Assembly: GCA_934155645.1 (NCBI GenBank)
Contig: CAKPHC010000002.1
Location: 62,001-126,000 of the forward strand
Direction of reading: 5' to 3'
Length of the DNA: 64,000 nt
Source of the DNA: an uncultured Bacilli bacterium
GTDB taxonomy: Bacteria; Bacillota_I; Bacilli_A; RF39; UBA660
Shown: positions 8,225 through 16,603 of the stretch, in pieces
How positions within the stretch are numbered: position 1 is the first letter of the stretch
How the letters are laid out: every line of letters begins with the position of its first letter
Notes under the pieces: generated by a model
What the model saw: only the letters and a program-made list of their open reading frames with translations
What the model was told of the DNA's origin: nothing
Database searches by the model: none
Position numbers and translations under genes: made by a program

Positions 8225-8692
8225 CTATCTAGTTTTTCCTTCTTTTACGTTTTCTTCTTCATATGAAAAAGTCTTTTCTAAAATAAATTGCATCCTTAAA
8301 TATAATTCATCTTCTAATATAGCAATTTTTTTAAGCAACAATTGATATTTTTCTTCATTTATATATTGTCTATATTTATTGCTTAATTCTGTTCTAAATT
8401 TTTCTGCTTCATTAAGGGCAAGTTTAAGTCCTTCACCAGTATCATCATCGTTCTCATAAACAACAGATAACAAATTTATTAGATAATCAAATCTTCTTTT
8501 TATTTTCTTATCAACCATTTTTTCAATTAATGAAGGATTTATCAAAATCATTCGATTAACATTTATCGCATCTTGAAACTTTAACTTTGGGTTTGGTTTT
8601 ATGTTATAACCAGATATTTTGTCATACTCAAAATACTTAATTTCTTTCGAATCCTTGTTTTTTACTACTAAAAATTTCTGTTCTTTTCCCAT
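8225..8692 (-). CDS. Conserved-looking protein of unknown function between trmD and rplS
   Basis: 155 residues, soluble, rich in Lys/Glu/Leu; the N-terminal third is beta-like (KFLVVKNKDSKEIKYFEY), the rest helical with likely coiled coil (about residues 60-145). I recognise no family. Start: AGAGGTGG lies 6 bases before the ATG at 8692; the upstream in-frame GTG overlaps this ribosome site. It is encoded 15 bp after trmD, so probably belongs to the rimM-trmD operon, which suggests a link to translation or simply co-expression. Confidence 0.65.
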   Translation of the reverse strand: MGKEQKFLVVKNKDSKEIKYFEYDKISGYNIKPNPKLKFQDAINVNRMILINPSLIEKMVDKKIKRRFDYLINLLSVVYENDDDTGEGLKLALNEAEKFRTELSNKYRQYINEEKYQLLLKKIAILEDELYLRMQFILEKTFSYEEENVKEGKTR

Positions 8693-8706
8693 AAAACCCA
8701 CCTCTA

Positions 8707-9372
8707 TTATTTTTCTAATAAATCAGGTCGCTTTTCCATTGTTCTTTTTAAAGCTTCCTTTTTACGATATTCATCTATTTCTTTATGATTACCATTTAAA
8801 AGTACTTCTGGTACTTCCATACCTCGATAAACTCTTGGCTTAGTATATGTTGGATAATCTAATAAATTATTATTAAATGAATCATTTAAATGTGACTCCT
8901 TATCAATAACACCATCTATTAATCTAGTTATCGAATCAGTAATAACCATACTAGGTATCTCCCCACCAGTTAAAACATAGTCACCTATACTTAATTCTAT
9001 ATCAACTATACTTCTTATTCTATCATCAAATCCTTCATAATGACCACAAATAATTATTAAATGTTTTTCATTACTTAAAGAATATGCCATTTCTTGATTA
9101 TAAGTTTTACCATCAGGTGTAAGTAAAATTACTTTTGCGTCATCTGTCTTCAAATCATCTACAGCATCCATTATAGGTTGAGGAGTAAGTACCATTCCTG
9201 CCCCTCCTCCATAAGGAGTATCATCAACTTTATGATGAGGATCTAATGAATAATCTCTAAAATTAACAATATTTATCTCAACTTTTTTACTATCTCTAGC
9301 TCTTTTTATAATAGACTCATTTAAGAATCCATCAAACATCGAAGGAAATAACGTTAAAATATCTATTCGCAT
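8707..9372 (-). CDS. trmD: tRNA (guanine-N1-)-methyltransferase
   Basis: 221 residues. TrmD methylates G37 of tRNAs with a G at position 36 using SAM bound in a trefoil knot. Diagnostic segments: MRIDILTLFPSMFDGFL, DDTPYGGGAGMVL, LIIICGHYEGFDDRI, SIGDYVLTGGEIP and the C-terminal PEVLLNGNHKEIDEYR. Its start overlaps the end of rimM by 10 bp, with AAGGAGTGTTAGA before the ATG, indicating translational coupling. The family is slightly longer in other Bacillota (~240); the C-terminal helix here is a little short but the core is complete. Confidence 0.97.
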   Translation of the reverse strand: MRIDILTLFPSMFDGFLNESIIKRARDSKKVEINIVNFRDYSLDPHHKVDDTPYGGGAGMVLTPQPIMDAVDDLKTDDAKVILLTPDGKTYNQEMAYSLSNEKHLIIICGHYEGFDDRIRSIVDIELSIGDYVLTGGEIPSMVITDSITRLIDGVIDKESHLNDSFNNNLLDYPTYTKPRVYRGMEVPEVLLNGNHKEIDEYRKKEALKRTMEKRPDLLEK

Positions 9373-9863
9373 TCTAACACTCCTTCCATTGAATTTAGTA
9401 TTACTTTCTTATTAAGTCCATCTATTTTAACTAAAGAATCAACATATGGTACTAAATAACTCTTAGTATCACTCTTAAATCTTATTACCTTTTGAACTGT
9501 ATTGGAACGAAAAACCTCTACTACTTGTCCAAGGATTTCGTTATTCAAAATAACATCTAATCCAATTAAATCATTATCTAATATTTGATTATCTCTAAGA
9601 TTCAAATCATCTTTATTAAAATAAACATCACAACCCATGAATTGTAATACTTGATTAATATTATTATATTCCCCTAGAAGAACCATGTCAAAGCCTTTGT
9701 GACTTCTATAAGATATTATTTTTTCCTTTTTCTTATCATTTCCTATATAAATATAAGAACCACTAGCAAAAACTTTATCCTTAAATTCAAAGTCACTTTT
9801 AATCTTTATTTCACCTTTTATTCCATGAGTACTAACTATCTTACCTATTAAAACATATTCCAT
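9363..9863 (-). CDS. rimM: Ribosome maturation factor RimM
   Basis: 166 residues, normal length. RimM binds ribosomal protein S19 and helps mature the head of the 30S subunit. The N-terminal half begins IGKIVSTHGIKGEIKIKSDF, the family signature; the C-terminal PRC-barrel half includes LIGLDVILNNEILGQVVEVF and YLVPYVDSLVKIDGLNKKV. AGGTGATTAA precedes the ATG. It overlaps trmD and is 4 bp from the upstream methyltransferase gene, so the three are likely one operon. Confidence 0.96.
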   Translation of the reverse strand: MEYVLIGKIVSTHGIKGEIKIKSDFEFKDKVFASGSYIYIGNDKKKEKIISYRSHKGFDMVLLGEYNNINQVLQFMGCDVYFNKDDLNLRDNQILDNDLIGLDVILNNEILGQVVEVFRSNTVQKVIRFKSDTKSYLVPYVDSLVKIDGLNKKVILNSMEGVLECE

Positions 9864-9867
9864 TTAA

Positions 9868-10602
9868 TCACCTATTTAACTCATAAAGAATAATTGAAGT
9901 TGCAATACTAACATTTAGACTTTCAACGCATTCGTTCATATCAATATATATATATTTATCACATAGATCTAGTACTTCATCACTTACTCCGGCACCTTCA
10001 TTACCTACTACTAAACCATATCTTTTTTTATCTTTACTAGGAAAATTTCTAACATCTTCACCATACTCAACTTTAGTACCATAAATAGGAATCTCTTTTG
10101 CTTTTAACTCTAAAATTACATCTTTCAAATCAGCATTTATAATATTAGTGTGAAATAACATACCTTGTGTAGCCCTTACTACTTTAGGATTATATAAATC
10201 AACTGTATTAGAACCAAGAACTATAGTATCTACATTAAACGCTACACTACTTCTTATAATAGTGCCAAGGTTTCCCGGATCTTGTATTCCATCTAGCATT
10301 AATACCTTCTCGCCTTTAATTTCATTATTATCACTCATTTTACAAAGTCCTAAAACAGTAACGGGATTATCTAAAGATGTTAATCTAGAAATTATTTCGT
10401 TAGTTACAAAAATAGTTGGTACATCAAGTGGTAATACTTCATCTTTTTCAATAATTAATTCTATTAAATTACCGCTTTTATATGCTTCTAATACTAGATG
10501 TAACCCTTCTACTATAAATGTATTAGTCCTTTTTCTGTATTTCTTATCTTTTAATTTAATATAGTTTTTTATACGTTCGTTTTCTAAACTTGTAATAAGC
10601 AC
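9868..10602 (-). CDS. ysgA: TrmH/SpoU-family RNA methyltransferase (YsgA-like)
   Basis: 244 residues. SPOUT-fold enzyme that adds a 2'-O-methyl group to rRNA or tRNA. N-terminal substrate-binding domain (ITSLENERIKNYIKLKDKKY, FIVEGLHLVLEA), then the knotted catalytic domain with the three SpoU motifs: LDGIQDPGNLGTIIRSSVAF, GLVVGNEGAGVSDEV and ECVESLNVSIATSIILYEL. Start: GTG at 10602, six bases after AGGTG; the longer frame to 10611 overlaps the ribosome site. In Bacillus the ysgA gene neighbours the spore gene sspI, which is also nearby here at 11364. The exact nucleotide modified is not known. Confidence 0.88.
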   Translation of the reverse strand: MLITSLENERIKNYIKLKDKKYRKRTNTFIVEGLHLVLEAYKSGNLIELIIEKDEVLPLDVPTIFVTNEIISRLTSLDNPVTVLGLCKMSDNNEIKGEKVLMLDGIQDPGNLGTIIRSSVAFNVDTIVLGSNTVDLYNPKVVRATQGMLFHTNIINADLKDVILELKAKEIPIYGTKVEYGEDVRNFPSKDKKRYGLVVGNEGAGVSDEVLDLCDKYIYIDMNECVESLNVSIATSIILYELNR

Positions 10603-10634
10603 TGCAATCACCTACTTTTAATTATACTATAAAA

Positions 10635-11273
10635 TTACTCTTCTTTCATCTTTTTTCTTACTTCTTTATACTTTGGAAAATTTTCTTCTACTAAACGCCA
10701 AAAATCTTTAGAGTGGTTCCCATGAATTAAATGGGATAATTCATGGACAATTACATAATCAAGACATATAGAATCTTTTTTAATTAGTTCTAAATTTAAT
10801 GTTACTTTTTTTAACTTAGTATTACAAACACCCCATCTAGTAGTCATTTTTCTAATTGTTAAAGATGGATACGGAATTTTCTTACTAAAGTTGCTATAAT
10901 TATACTTTAATCTTTCTAAAAAATACTTCTCCGCTTGTTTTTTATACCATTTGTCTATATCAATATTCTTAGGAATAAATGCTCTACCTTCACCTAAAAC
11001 AACATCATTACCATTAGTATAAATAACATCGTACTTTTTACCTAAAAAATAGAAATACCCTTCTTTTGCTTTCTTTTTTTCACACTTTTCAATCATTTTC
11101 TTAATTGATGAAATACTCTCTTCCAAAAGTTTAGCAATCTGCTTATCAGAAACAAAAGAATTAGTAGTAACATAAATAGTTAAATCATCTTTTACTCTAA
11201 TATAAGTATTTCTAGTTGTTCTTTTTTTTACTATTTCTACATCATATATTTTGTTATTTATTCTAACCTGCAC
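10635..11273 (-). CDS. YgjP-like zinc metallopeptidase domain protein (M48-like)
   Basis: 212 residues of the YgjP/DUF45 family. The zinc site is HELSHLIHGNHSKDFW, HExxH with a downstream His and Asp/Glu; it is preceded by the family signature RWGVCNTKLKKVTLNLELI. Homologues have been described as predicted metal-dependent hydrolases; the true substrate is uncertain. The start is GTG at 11273, with AAGGTGATATT directly before. It is divergent from the sspI-like gene and upstream of ysgA on the same strand. Confidence 0.85.
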   Translation of the reverse strand: MQVRINNKIYDVEIVKKRTTRNTYIRVKDDLTIYVTTNSFVSDKQIAKLLEESISSIKKMIEKCEKKKAKEGYFYFLGKKYDVIYTNGNDVVLGEGRAFIPKNIDIDKWYKKQAEKYFLERLKYNYSNFSKKIPYPSLTIRKMTTRWGVCNTKLKKVTLNLELIKKDSICLDYVIVHELSHLIHGNHSKDFWRLVEENFPKYKEVRKKMKEE

Positions 11274-11363
11274 AATATCACCTTACTAACTACTTAAATT
11301 ATAACATATTCTAGATGTATATTTAAGATAAATAAGTAAATAATAAATCTAGGAGATGAATTT

Positions 11364-11579
11364 ATGGATATAGATATAAGAAGACACATCATTAATAATT
11401 TTCGCGATGATGATATAAAAACTTTAAGAAATGCTATCGAAGAATCAATAAAAGAACAAGATGAAATTGCTCTACCGGGTATGGGAGTGTTCTTAGAAAT
11501 AATTTGGAACGACTCCAGTGAAGAGTTAAAAAAACAGATGTTAGAAATAATTCATAATAGAATAAAAAGAGGCGCTTAA
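11364..11579 (+). CDS. sspI: Small acid-soluble spore protein SspI-like
   Basis: 71 residues, the length of Bacillus SspI. The start (IDIRRHIINNF), the centre LPGMGVFLEIIWNDSSEELK and the end (MLEIIHNRIK) correspond to the SspI pattern 'LPGLGVLFEVIW...' I recall from Bacillus. SspI is a minor spore-core protein of unknown exact role made under the late forespore sigma factor. GGAG is 9 bases before the ATG. In Bacillus sspI lies beside ysgA; here only the YgjP-like gene separates them. This implies sporulation capacity, or descent from sporulating ancestors. Confidence 0.82.
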   Translation: MDIDIRRHIINNFRDDDIKTLRNAIEESIKEQDEIALPGMGVFLEIIWNDSSEELKKQMLEIIHNRIKRGA

Positions 11580-11588
11580 CCTCTTTTT

Positions 11589-13241
11589 CTATACTTCTTG
11601 AATAACAGTAATAATCATTGGTCTACTTTCAGTTTCTTTATATAAGAATTTACCTAATTTATCTCTAACCGAAGTTTTAATTGCTGTATAATCCACTTTT
11701 TTAGCATCAACTTCAATATTAGCTTCGATTACTTCATGACAAATCTCTTCAGATTCTTTTAATAAATCTCCACTTTCTTTAACATAAACGAAACCTCTAG
11801 TTAAAATCTCTGGTCCTGCTAAGATGCGTTTAGTAGCTCTATCTAATGTACAACTTACAATAACAATACCACTATCTCCTAGCATTTCACGATCTTTTAA
11901 TACTAACTCACCAATATCTCCTTGGCTCTTACCATCAATTAATATTTCATCTACTTCAACATGACTGATGTCATCTGTTAACTTACCATCTATAAATGTT
12001 GCAACATCACCATTTTGTTTCAAAATAATATTCTCTTTTGGTATACCTATTTTCTCTGCTAACTCCGCATTCATAACTTGATGACGATATTCACCTTTAA
12101 CTGGAAAATAATATTTAGGATTCATAAGATTAATCATCAACATTAAATCTTCTTGAGAAGCATGGTGTAATAAATGTTTCTTAGCAGATAACGATACAAC
12201 ATTAACGTTCATCTTAGCTATTTCATCCATTATCAAAGCCATCCTCTTCTCTATTCCTTCATAAGGTGGTTCTGTAATAAAGATAGTATCTGTATCTTTC
12301 AATTTAATATACTTATCAAAACCTCTTAAAATACGTTCTAGATTCATAAAAGGTTTTTCTTTTTCATCAGAAATTAATACTACTACGCCTTTATCATTTA
12401 AGTTAGATAAATCCCCTATTTTATTCTTATCAAATTTGATATATCCCATATCTATTGAAGAATTAATAAGATTTTGTAAGTATTTACCCATAATAATTAC
12501 TTGTCTTTTTGTTTTAGCAACTTGATTTAATATCTCTTGAATACGAGAAATATGAGCAGGGAATATTGTAGCAATAATCCTATCATCATTTTTTAATAAT
12601 ACTTGTTTAATAAAATCATCTATTCTGTTATTAGGACTAGTATGTCCAGGCTTTTCAGCATAAATAGATTCAGCAAGCAAACACAATACTCCTTGTTTAC
12701 CAACATATGCTAATTTACCTATATCAGTCTTATAAGGTCCATCTACTAAATAATCAAATACAAAGTCACCAGTATACACAATAGCTCCATCTTCTGTATA
12801 TAAAACATAACATACAGCATCAGGAATAGAATGTGTAACACTTATTGGGAAAATAACCAAATCACCAAAAGTTAACTTTGAGTGAGGTCTAATCTCCTTT
12901 ATATTAGTAGCTTTAATATTATTTTCTTCTAAATCACGTCTTAATATTTCAAGTGTAAATTTAGTACCATAAATAGGTAAATCAGGAATATCATATAATA
13001 TATCAGCAACTGCTCCCATATTACTATCATGTCCATGTGTTAAAAATATTCCTTTTATTCTCTCTTTATTTTCTTTTATATATTTATAATCCGGTAAAAT
13101 ATAGTCAACTCCTAAAGTTTTATCACTACCGTATTTAAGTCCAGCATCAAAGATAAAAGTACTTTGGTCAACTTCAACAACATACATATTTTTACCGTTT
13201 TCGTTTAGTCCACCTAAACTAAAAATTCTAATTTTACTCAA
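11589..13241 (-). CDS. RNase J-family protein with degenerate active site (RNase J2-like)
   Basis: 550 residues, complete RNase J architecture: metallo-beta-lactamase plus beta-CASP domains and the C-terminal RNase J domain (RGFVYVKESGDLLKESEEI). RNase J complexes process and degrade mRNA and rRNA from the 5' end. Here the key metal motif HxHxDH is HGHDSN (residues 69-74), losing the Asp and last His, and the late motif PVHGEYR is PVKGEYR (Lys382). THSIPDA and YTGDF are retained. This is expected of a low-activity J2-type subunit that partners a catalytic J1, which is not in the window. Start is TTG at 13241, spaced from AAGGAG. It lies downstream of rnc on the same strand. Confidence 0.88.
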   Translation of the reverse strand: MSKIRIFSLGGLNENGKNMYVVEVDQSTFIFDAGLKYGSDKTLGVDYILPDYKYIKENKERIKGIFLTHGHDSNMGAVADILYDIPDLPIYGTKFTLEILRRDLEENNIKATNIKEIRPHSKLTFGDLVIFPISVTHSIPDAVCYVLYTEDGAIVYTGDFVFDYLVDGPYKTDIGKLAYVGKQGVLCLLAESIYAEKPGHTSPNNRIDDFIKQVLLKNDDRIIATIFPAHISRIQEILNQVAKTKRQVIIMGKYLQNLINSSIDMGYIKFDKNKIGDLSNLNDKGVVVLISDEKEKPFMNLERILRGFDKYIKLKDTDTIFITEPPYEGIEKRMALIMDEIAKMNVNVVSLSAKKHLLHHASQEDLMLMINLMNPKYYFPVKGEYRHQVMNAELAEKIGIPKENIILKQNGDVATFIDGKLTDDISHVEVDEILIDGKSQGDIGELVLKDREMLGDSGIVIVSCTLDRATKRILAGPEILTRGFVYVKESGDLLKESEEICHEVIEANIEVDAKKVDYTAIKTSVRDKLGKFLYKETESRPMIITVIQEV

Positions 13242-13298
13242 AAAAATTCTCCTTTCTTATACTTAAGGCAAGTTAACTCGATAATTATAGCAAAAAAC

Positions 13299-13967
13299 TT
13301 ATATTTTAGCAAGTTTATCTAATGCATTTTTAGCAGCTTCCTGTTCTGCTTCTTTTTTAGATGGTGCACTACCTCTTCCATAAACTATATCATCTATCTT
13401 AACCGCTATTGTAAATGTTTTATTATGAGAAGGTCCTTCTTCATTTTCAAGTTCATAAACCAAACTACGTTGTTCTGTTTGAACATATTCTTGTAATACA
13501 GATTTATAATCACTAAAGAAAGTAATATTAGGGTCTTCTATATAAGGTACCATAATATTTAAAAGCACCTTTTTAACAGTATCAAATCCTAAATCCAAAT
13601 AAATGGCCCCCATAAATGCTTCAAAAATATCAGCTTGGATAACTTTCTTATATCGTCCTCCATCAGCTTCTTCACCATGACCAACTTTTATATAATCACT
13701 AAGTCCTAAGTCCTTGGCATATTCATATAAAGCATTTTCACATACGTAACTAGCACGTATCTTGGTCATATCTCCCTCTTTAAAATCCTTGTTTCGGTAC
13801 AAATAATCACTAACTACTAACTCTAATACTGCATCTCCTAAAAATTCTAATCTTTCATAATCAGCTTTTAAATGATTCTCATTAACATATGAAGAGTGAG
13901 AAAAAGCAGTAGTATAAAGTCTCATATCACTAGGAATAATTCCTAATCTTTTAAATAGTCTTTCCAT
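13299..13967 (-). CDS. rnc: Ribonuclease III
   Basis: 222 residues. Cleaves double-stranded RNA in rRNA precursors and regulatory duplexes. The catalytic signature is ERLEFLGDAVLEL (residues 38-50), with the second acidic site in ADIFEAFMGAIYLD. The last ~70 residues are a dsRNA-binding domain (KSVLQEYVQTEQRSLVYEL, KKEAEQEAAKNALDKL). Start: ATG at 13967 with GGTGAT just upstream; the frame to GTG at 13976 would use the ribosome site itself. smc, ftsY or acpP, frequent neighbours in Bacillota, are absent; instead the next gene is the RNase J-like protein, making an RNA-decay pair. Confidence 0.96.
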   Translation of the reverse strand: MERLFKRLGIIPSDMRLYTTAFSHSSYVNENHLKADYERLEFLGDAVLELVVSDYLYRNKDFKEGDMTKIRASYVCENALYEYAKDLGLSDYIKVGHGEEADGGRYKKVIQADIFEAFMGAIYLDLGFDTVKKVLLNIMVPYIEDPNITFFSDYKSVLQEYVQTEQRSLVYELENEEGPSHNKTFTIAVKIDDIVYGRGSAPSKKEAEQEAAKNALDKLAKI

Positions 13968-14019
13968 AATAATCACCGTAATAATTATATCAAAAATTAA
14001 AAATATAGTCCAACTATTA

Positions 14020-14048
14020 TTGATTAAAAGAAGAATTAATAGTAAAAT
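14020..14048 (+). promoter_or_regulatory. SigA-type promoter of the yidD operon
   Basis: TTGATT at 14020-14025 and TAAAAT at 14043-14048 with a 17-base spacer, ending 18 bases before the yidD ATG. Confidence 0.6.
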
Positions 14049-14065
14049 AAATCTATGGTGATGGT

Positions 14066-14287
14066 ATGAAGAAAGTACTTATTTTTTTAATCAAACTTTA
14101 TCAGAAAACTCCTCTATCATCACACTCATATTGCAAATTTATTCCTACTTGTTCCGCTTATGGTATAGAAGCAATAAATACCTATGGAAGTATAAAAGGA
14201 AGTTATTTGACATTAAAAAGAATATTAAGGTGTAATCCGTTTTCTAAAGGTGGATATGACCCTGTACCAAAAAAGGAGAATTTATGA
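14066..14287 (+). CDS. yidD: Membrane protein insertion efficiency factor YidD
   Basis: 73 residues. YidD is a small membrane-associated protein that assists YidC-dependent insertion. The signature includes YQKTPLSSHSYCKFIPTCSA, Y-GIEAI-TYG, LKRILRCNPFSKGGYDPVP, with the three conserved Cys. An amphipathic hydrophobic start replaces a full membrane helix, as in the family. GGTGATGGT precedes the ATG. Its stop overlaps the ATG of the next gene by 4 bp, so the two are coupled. It is not next to rnpA/yidC as in many bacteria. Confidence 0.93.
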   Translation: MKKVLIFLIKLYQKTPLSSHSYCKFIPTCSAYGIEAINTYGSIKGSYLTLKRILRCNPFSKGGYDPVPKKENL

Positions 14288-15147
14288 AAAAGAAATTATT
14301 AATTATTGTTTTAGGTCTATTATGTTTTATTACTACTGGGTGCTTTAAAAAAGATAATATGGAAGATATAAATATTATTACTACCGCCTACCCAATTGAA
14401 TTTGTTACCAACAAATTATATGGAGATAATTCCAAAGTTAACTCTATATATCCAGATGGAACTAATATCAACGAATACAAATTAAATAATAAGCAATTAA
14501 ATGATTTTAGTAAACAAAACTTATTTATATATCTAGGTCTATCAAATGATCGTGATATCGCCTTAGACTTATTAAATAGAAATAATGATATATTGATTAT
14601 TGATGCAACCTTTGGGATGGAATATAAATATGGTGTTGAAGAATTATGGTTAAATCCTTCTAACTTATTAATGATAAGTCAAAATATTAAAAATGGTTTA
14701 CAAGAATACATCAACAGTTCTTATTTAAATAAAGAAATAGATAAAAATTACGAAACATTAAAAGTTGAATTATCAGAATTAGATGCTGAAATTAAATTAA
14801 CTTACGAAAACGCTACTAATAAAACAATAATTGTTGGTAACGATGTGTTAAAATTCTTAGAAAAATATGGATTTAACGTTATCTCACTAGACCCCGATAC
14901 TGTTACTGATAAAATAATCTATGATGCTGAACAAACACTTAACAGTGGTTCTAATAAATATATTTTCTTATTAGAAAACGATAAAGAAAATGATACAGTT
15001 AAAAGAGTTCAACAAAACACTGGAGCTGAAGCTATTACATTAAAAAATCTTGCTAATATGAGTGACGAAGAAAGAAACAACAGCGAAGATTACATCAAAC
15101 TTATGAGAGAAAACTTAGAAGCATTAAAAAAAGAAACATATAAGTAG
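14284..15147 (+). CDS. Lipoprotein of the ZnuA/adhesin metal-binding family lacking metal ligands
   Basis: 287 residues with a lipoprotein signal (lipobox ITTGC, Cys20). The fold is that of cluster A-I substrate-binding proteins of Zn/Mn ABC transporters: ITTAYPIEFVTNKL, IYPDGTNINEYKL, ELWLNPSNLLMISQNI, the long charged backbone helix and a second lobe. The family's metal-binding histidines are missing: PHxYE is INEYK (Asn63), DPHxW is EELW, and the lobe-2 His is Asn in VGNDVLKFL. It probably does not bind Zn or Mn in the usual way. No permease or ATPase gene is nearby; it is coupled to yidD. Role unknown. Confidence 0.7.
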   Translation: MKKKLLIIVLGLLCFITTGCFKKDNMEDINIITTAYPIEFVTNKLYGDNSKVNSIYPDGTNINEYKLNNKQLNDFSKQNLFIYLGLSNDRDIALDLLNRNNDILIIDATFGMEYKYGVEELWLNPSNLLMISQNIKNGLQEYINSSYLNKEIDKNYETLKVELSELDAEIKLTYENATNKTIIVGNDVLKFLEKYGFNVISLDPDTVTDKIIYDAEQTLNSGSNKYIFLLENDKENDTVKRVQQNTGAEAITLKNLANMSDEERNNSEDYIKLMRENLEALKKETYK

Positions 15148-15155
15148 GAGGTTTT

Positions 15156-16550
15156 ATGAAAAGAAAGTTTGACATCCTATGGTGGCTTAGAGATAAAGAT
15201 AAATTAGAGGATGAAAATCCTCTTTTTGATAAGAAAAAAGATAATAAAATTGAAATAGTTAAAGAAGAAAAACAAGATGAAAAAGAAATAGAAAAAGATA
15301 CTGTTATTAAAACTATTATTGAAAGTGAACTCTCTCCTACTCCTATTAAAAAAGATAAAGTAATATCTACTGATGATAGACAACCTAATCCTTTAATAGA
15401 ACAAAGAATTGATAATATTGATACTAAAGAAATAAAAGAAGAACCTAAAGAAGAAATAAAAAAAGATGATTATGATAACCAAACTAAATTATCTACTCTA
15501 GATGAAATGGAAATCATGATTAAAAAGAACTATTACGAATTAGAAAATATTAAATATGAGTTGCAAATTATCAAAATTGAAAAAGATAACGAAGTAGAAA
15601 CTAAAAAAATAGATGAATTAACCCAAAAATTAATTGAATTAATGAAACGTCTTGAAGAACTAAAAAAAGACTTCTTTAACAAAAACTATAAAGACTTATA
15701 TAAAGGTTATACAAGTGATGAATACATTAATCAATTAATAAACGAATACAAACTTGCTATTAAAGAAAATGATGTAAACAATGCTTCAATATTACAAGTT
15801 AAACAAATAGAAGAATATATAAATATAATTAATGAAATTATTAATGTTGAAATTGAAACTGATAAAGAAAAAGAAGAACTAGATATTAAAAAAGAAGAAT
15901 TAGATATTAGAGATACTGATTTTGATAAACTAAAAGATGATTATAAAGATGTAGATAAAATAAATGATTATGTAGATAAGTTTGTAAAAGACCAAGACTA
16001 TATTATTAGTGATATCGAATACAAAGTTAAAAACTCTACTAATATAACTAAAAGCGTTGAGTATAAGACAGAATTAGTAGTTAATTATTCTAAAATATTA
16101 ACTTCTACCCTACTTCTAGCAACTACTAATATTATTCCTCAAACAAGAAGAGGAAATCTATTAAAACTAGGTCTTATAGCAGGAGCAATTGGAAATCTAG
16201 CAACAGTAGTAAAGCCAAGGTTAAAAGAAAACAAAACAATTACCAAAGTAACTTATACTGATTATGGAAGAGAAATAGAAAGCAAAATAGATTCACTTGA
16301 TAATGTTACTCTTACAATCAATAAAGCTATTACCGATATAAATGATTTAAGACAAACTTTTGAAAAAGAATTCAAAGAATATGCAAACCTTATCCCTGAA
16401 TATAAAGATATGATTATAAAGCTAAGTACTATTGAAAAAGACTTAATAGTTAAAAAAGATTTGATAAAAGATTATAATCAAAGATTAGATAATACTTTAA
16501 ATAAGAATAATGTAAAAGTAAAAAGCTTAACTGAAGACTATCCAAGTTAA
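15156..16550 (+). CDS. Large coiled-coil protein with one hydrophobic segment, function unknown
   Basis: 464 residues, about half Lys, Glu, Asp, Ile and Asn. Coiled coil is likely over residues ~115-300 and ~365-445. One hydrophobic patch (about 300-340, STLLLATTNIIPQTRRGN and LGLIAGAIGNLATVV) could be a membrane hairpin. The N-terminal ~110 residues are charged and probably disordered. GTAGGAGGTTTT precedes the ATG. It follows the lipoprotein gene by 8 bp and precedes a response-regulator gene. No family recognised; a role in organising the envelope is only a guess. Confidence 0.55.
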   Translation: MKRKFDILWWLRDKDKLEDENPLFDKKKDNKIEIVKEEKQDEKEIEKDTVIKTIIESELSPTPIKKDKVISTDDRQPNPLIEQRIDNIDTKEIKEEPKEEIKKDDYDNQTKLSTLDEMEIMIKKNYYELENIKYELQIIKIEKDNEVETKKIDELTQKLIELMKRLEELKKDFFNKNYKDLYKGYTSDEYINQLINEYKLAIKENDVNNASILQVKQIEEYINIINEIINVEIETDKEKEELDIKKEELDIRDTDFDKLKDDYKDVDKINDYVDKFVKDQDYIISDIEYKVKNSTNITKSVEYKTELVVNYSKILTSTLLLATTNIIPQTRRGNLLKLGLIAGAIGNLATVVKPRLKENKTITKVTYTDYGREIESKIDSLDNVTLTINKAITDINDLRQTFEKEFKEYANLIPEYKDMIIKLSTIEKDLIVKKDLIKDYNQRLDNTLNKNNVKVKSLTEDYPS

Positions 16551-16603
16551 GTTTTTTTCACAAAAAATACATAAATTTATGTATAATATAAATTGGTGAT
16601 GTT

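Noticed and set aside
11317..11345. GTATA-N17-AATAATA upstream of sspI as a sporulation sigma-G promoter
   Set aside because: The -10 has a mismatch at the key C and transcription would begin inside the ribosome binding site; the match is likely chance in AT-rich DNA.
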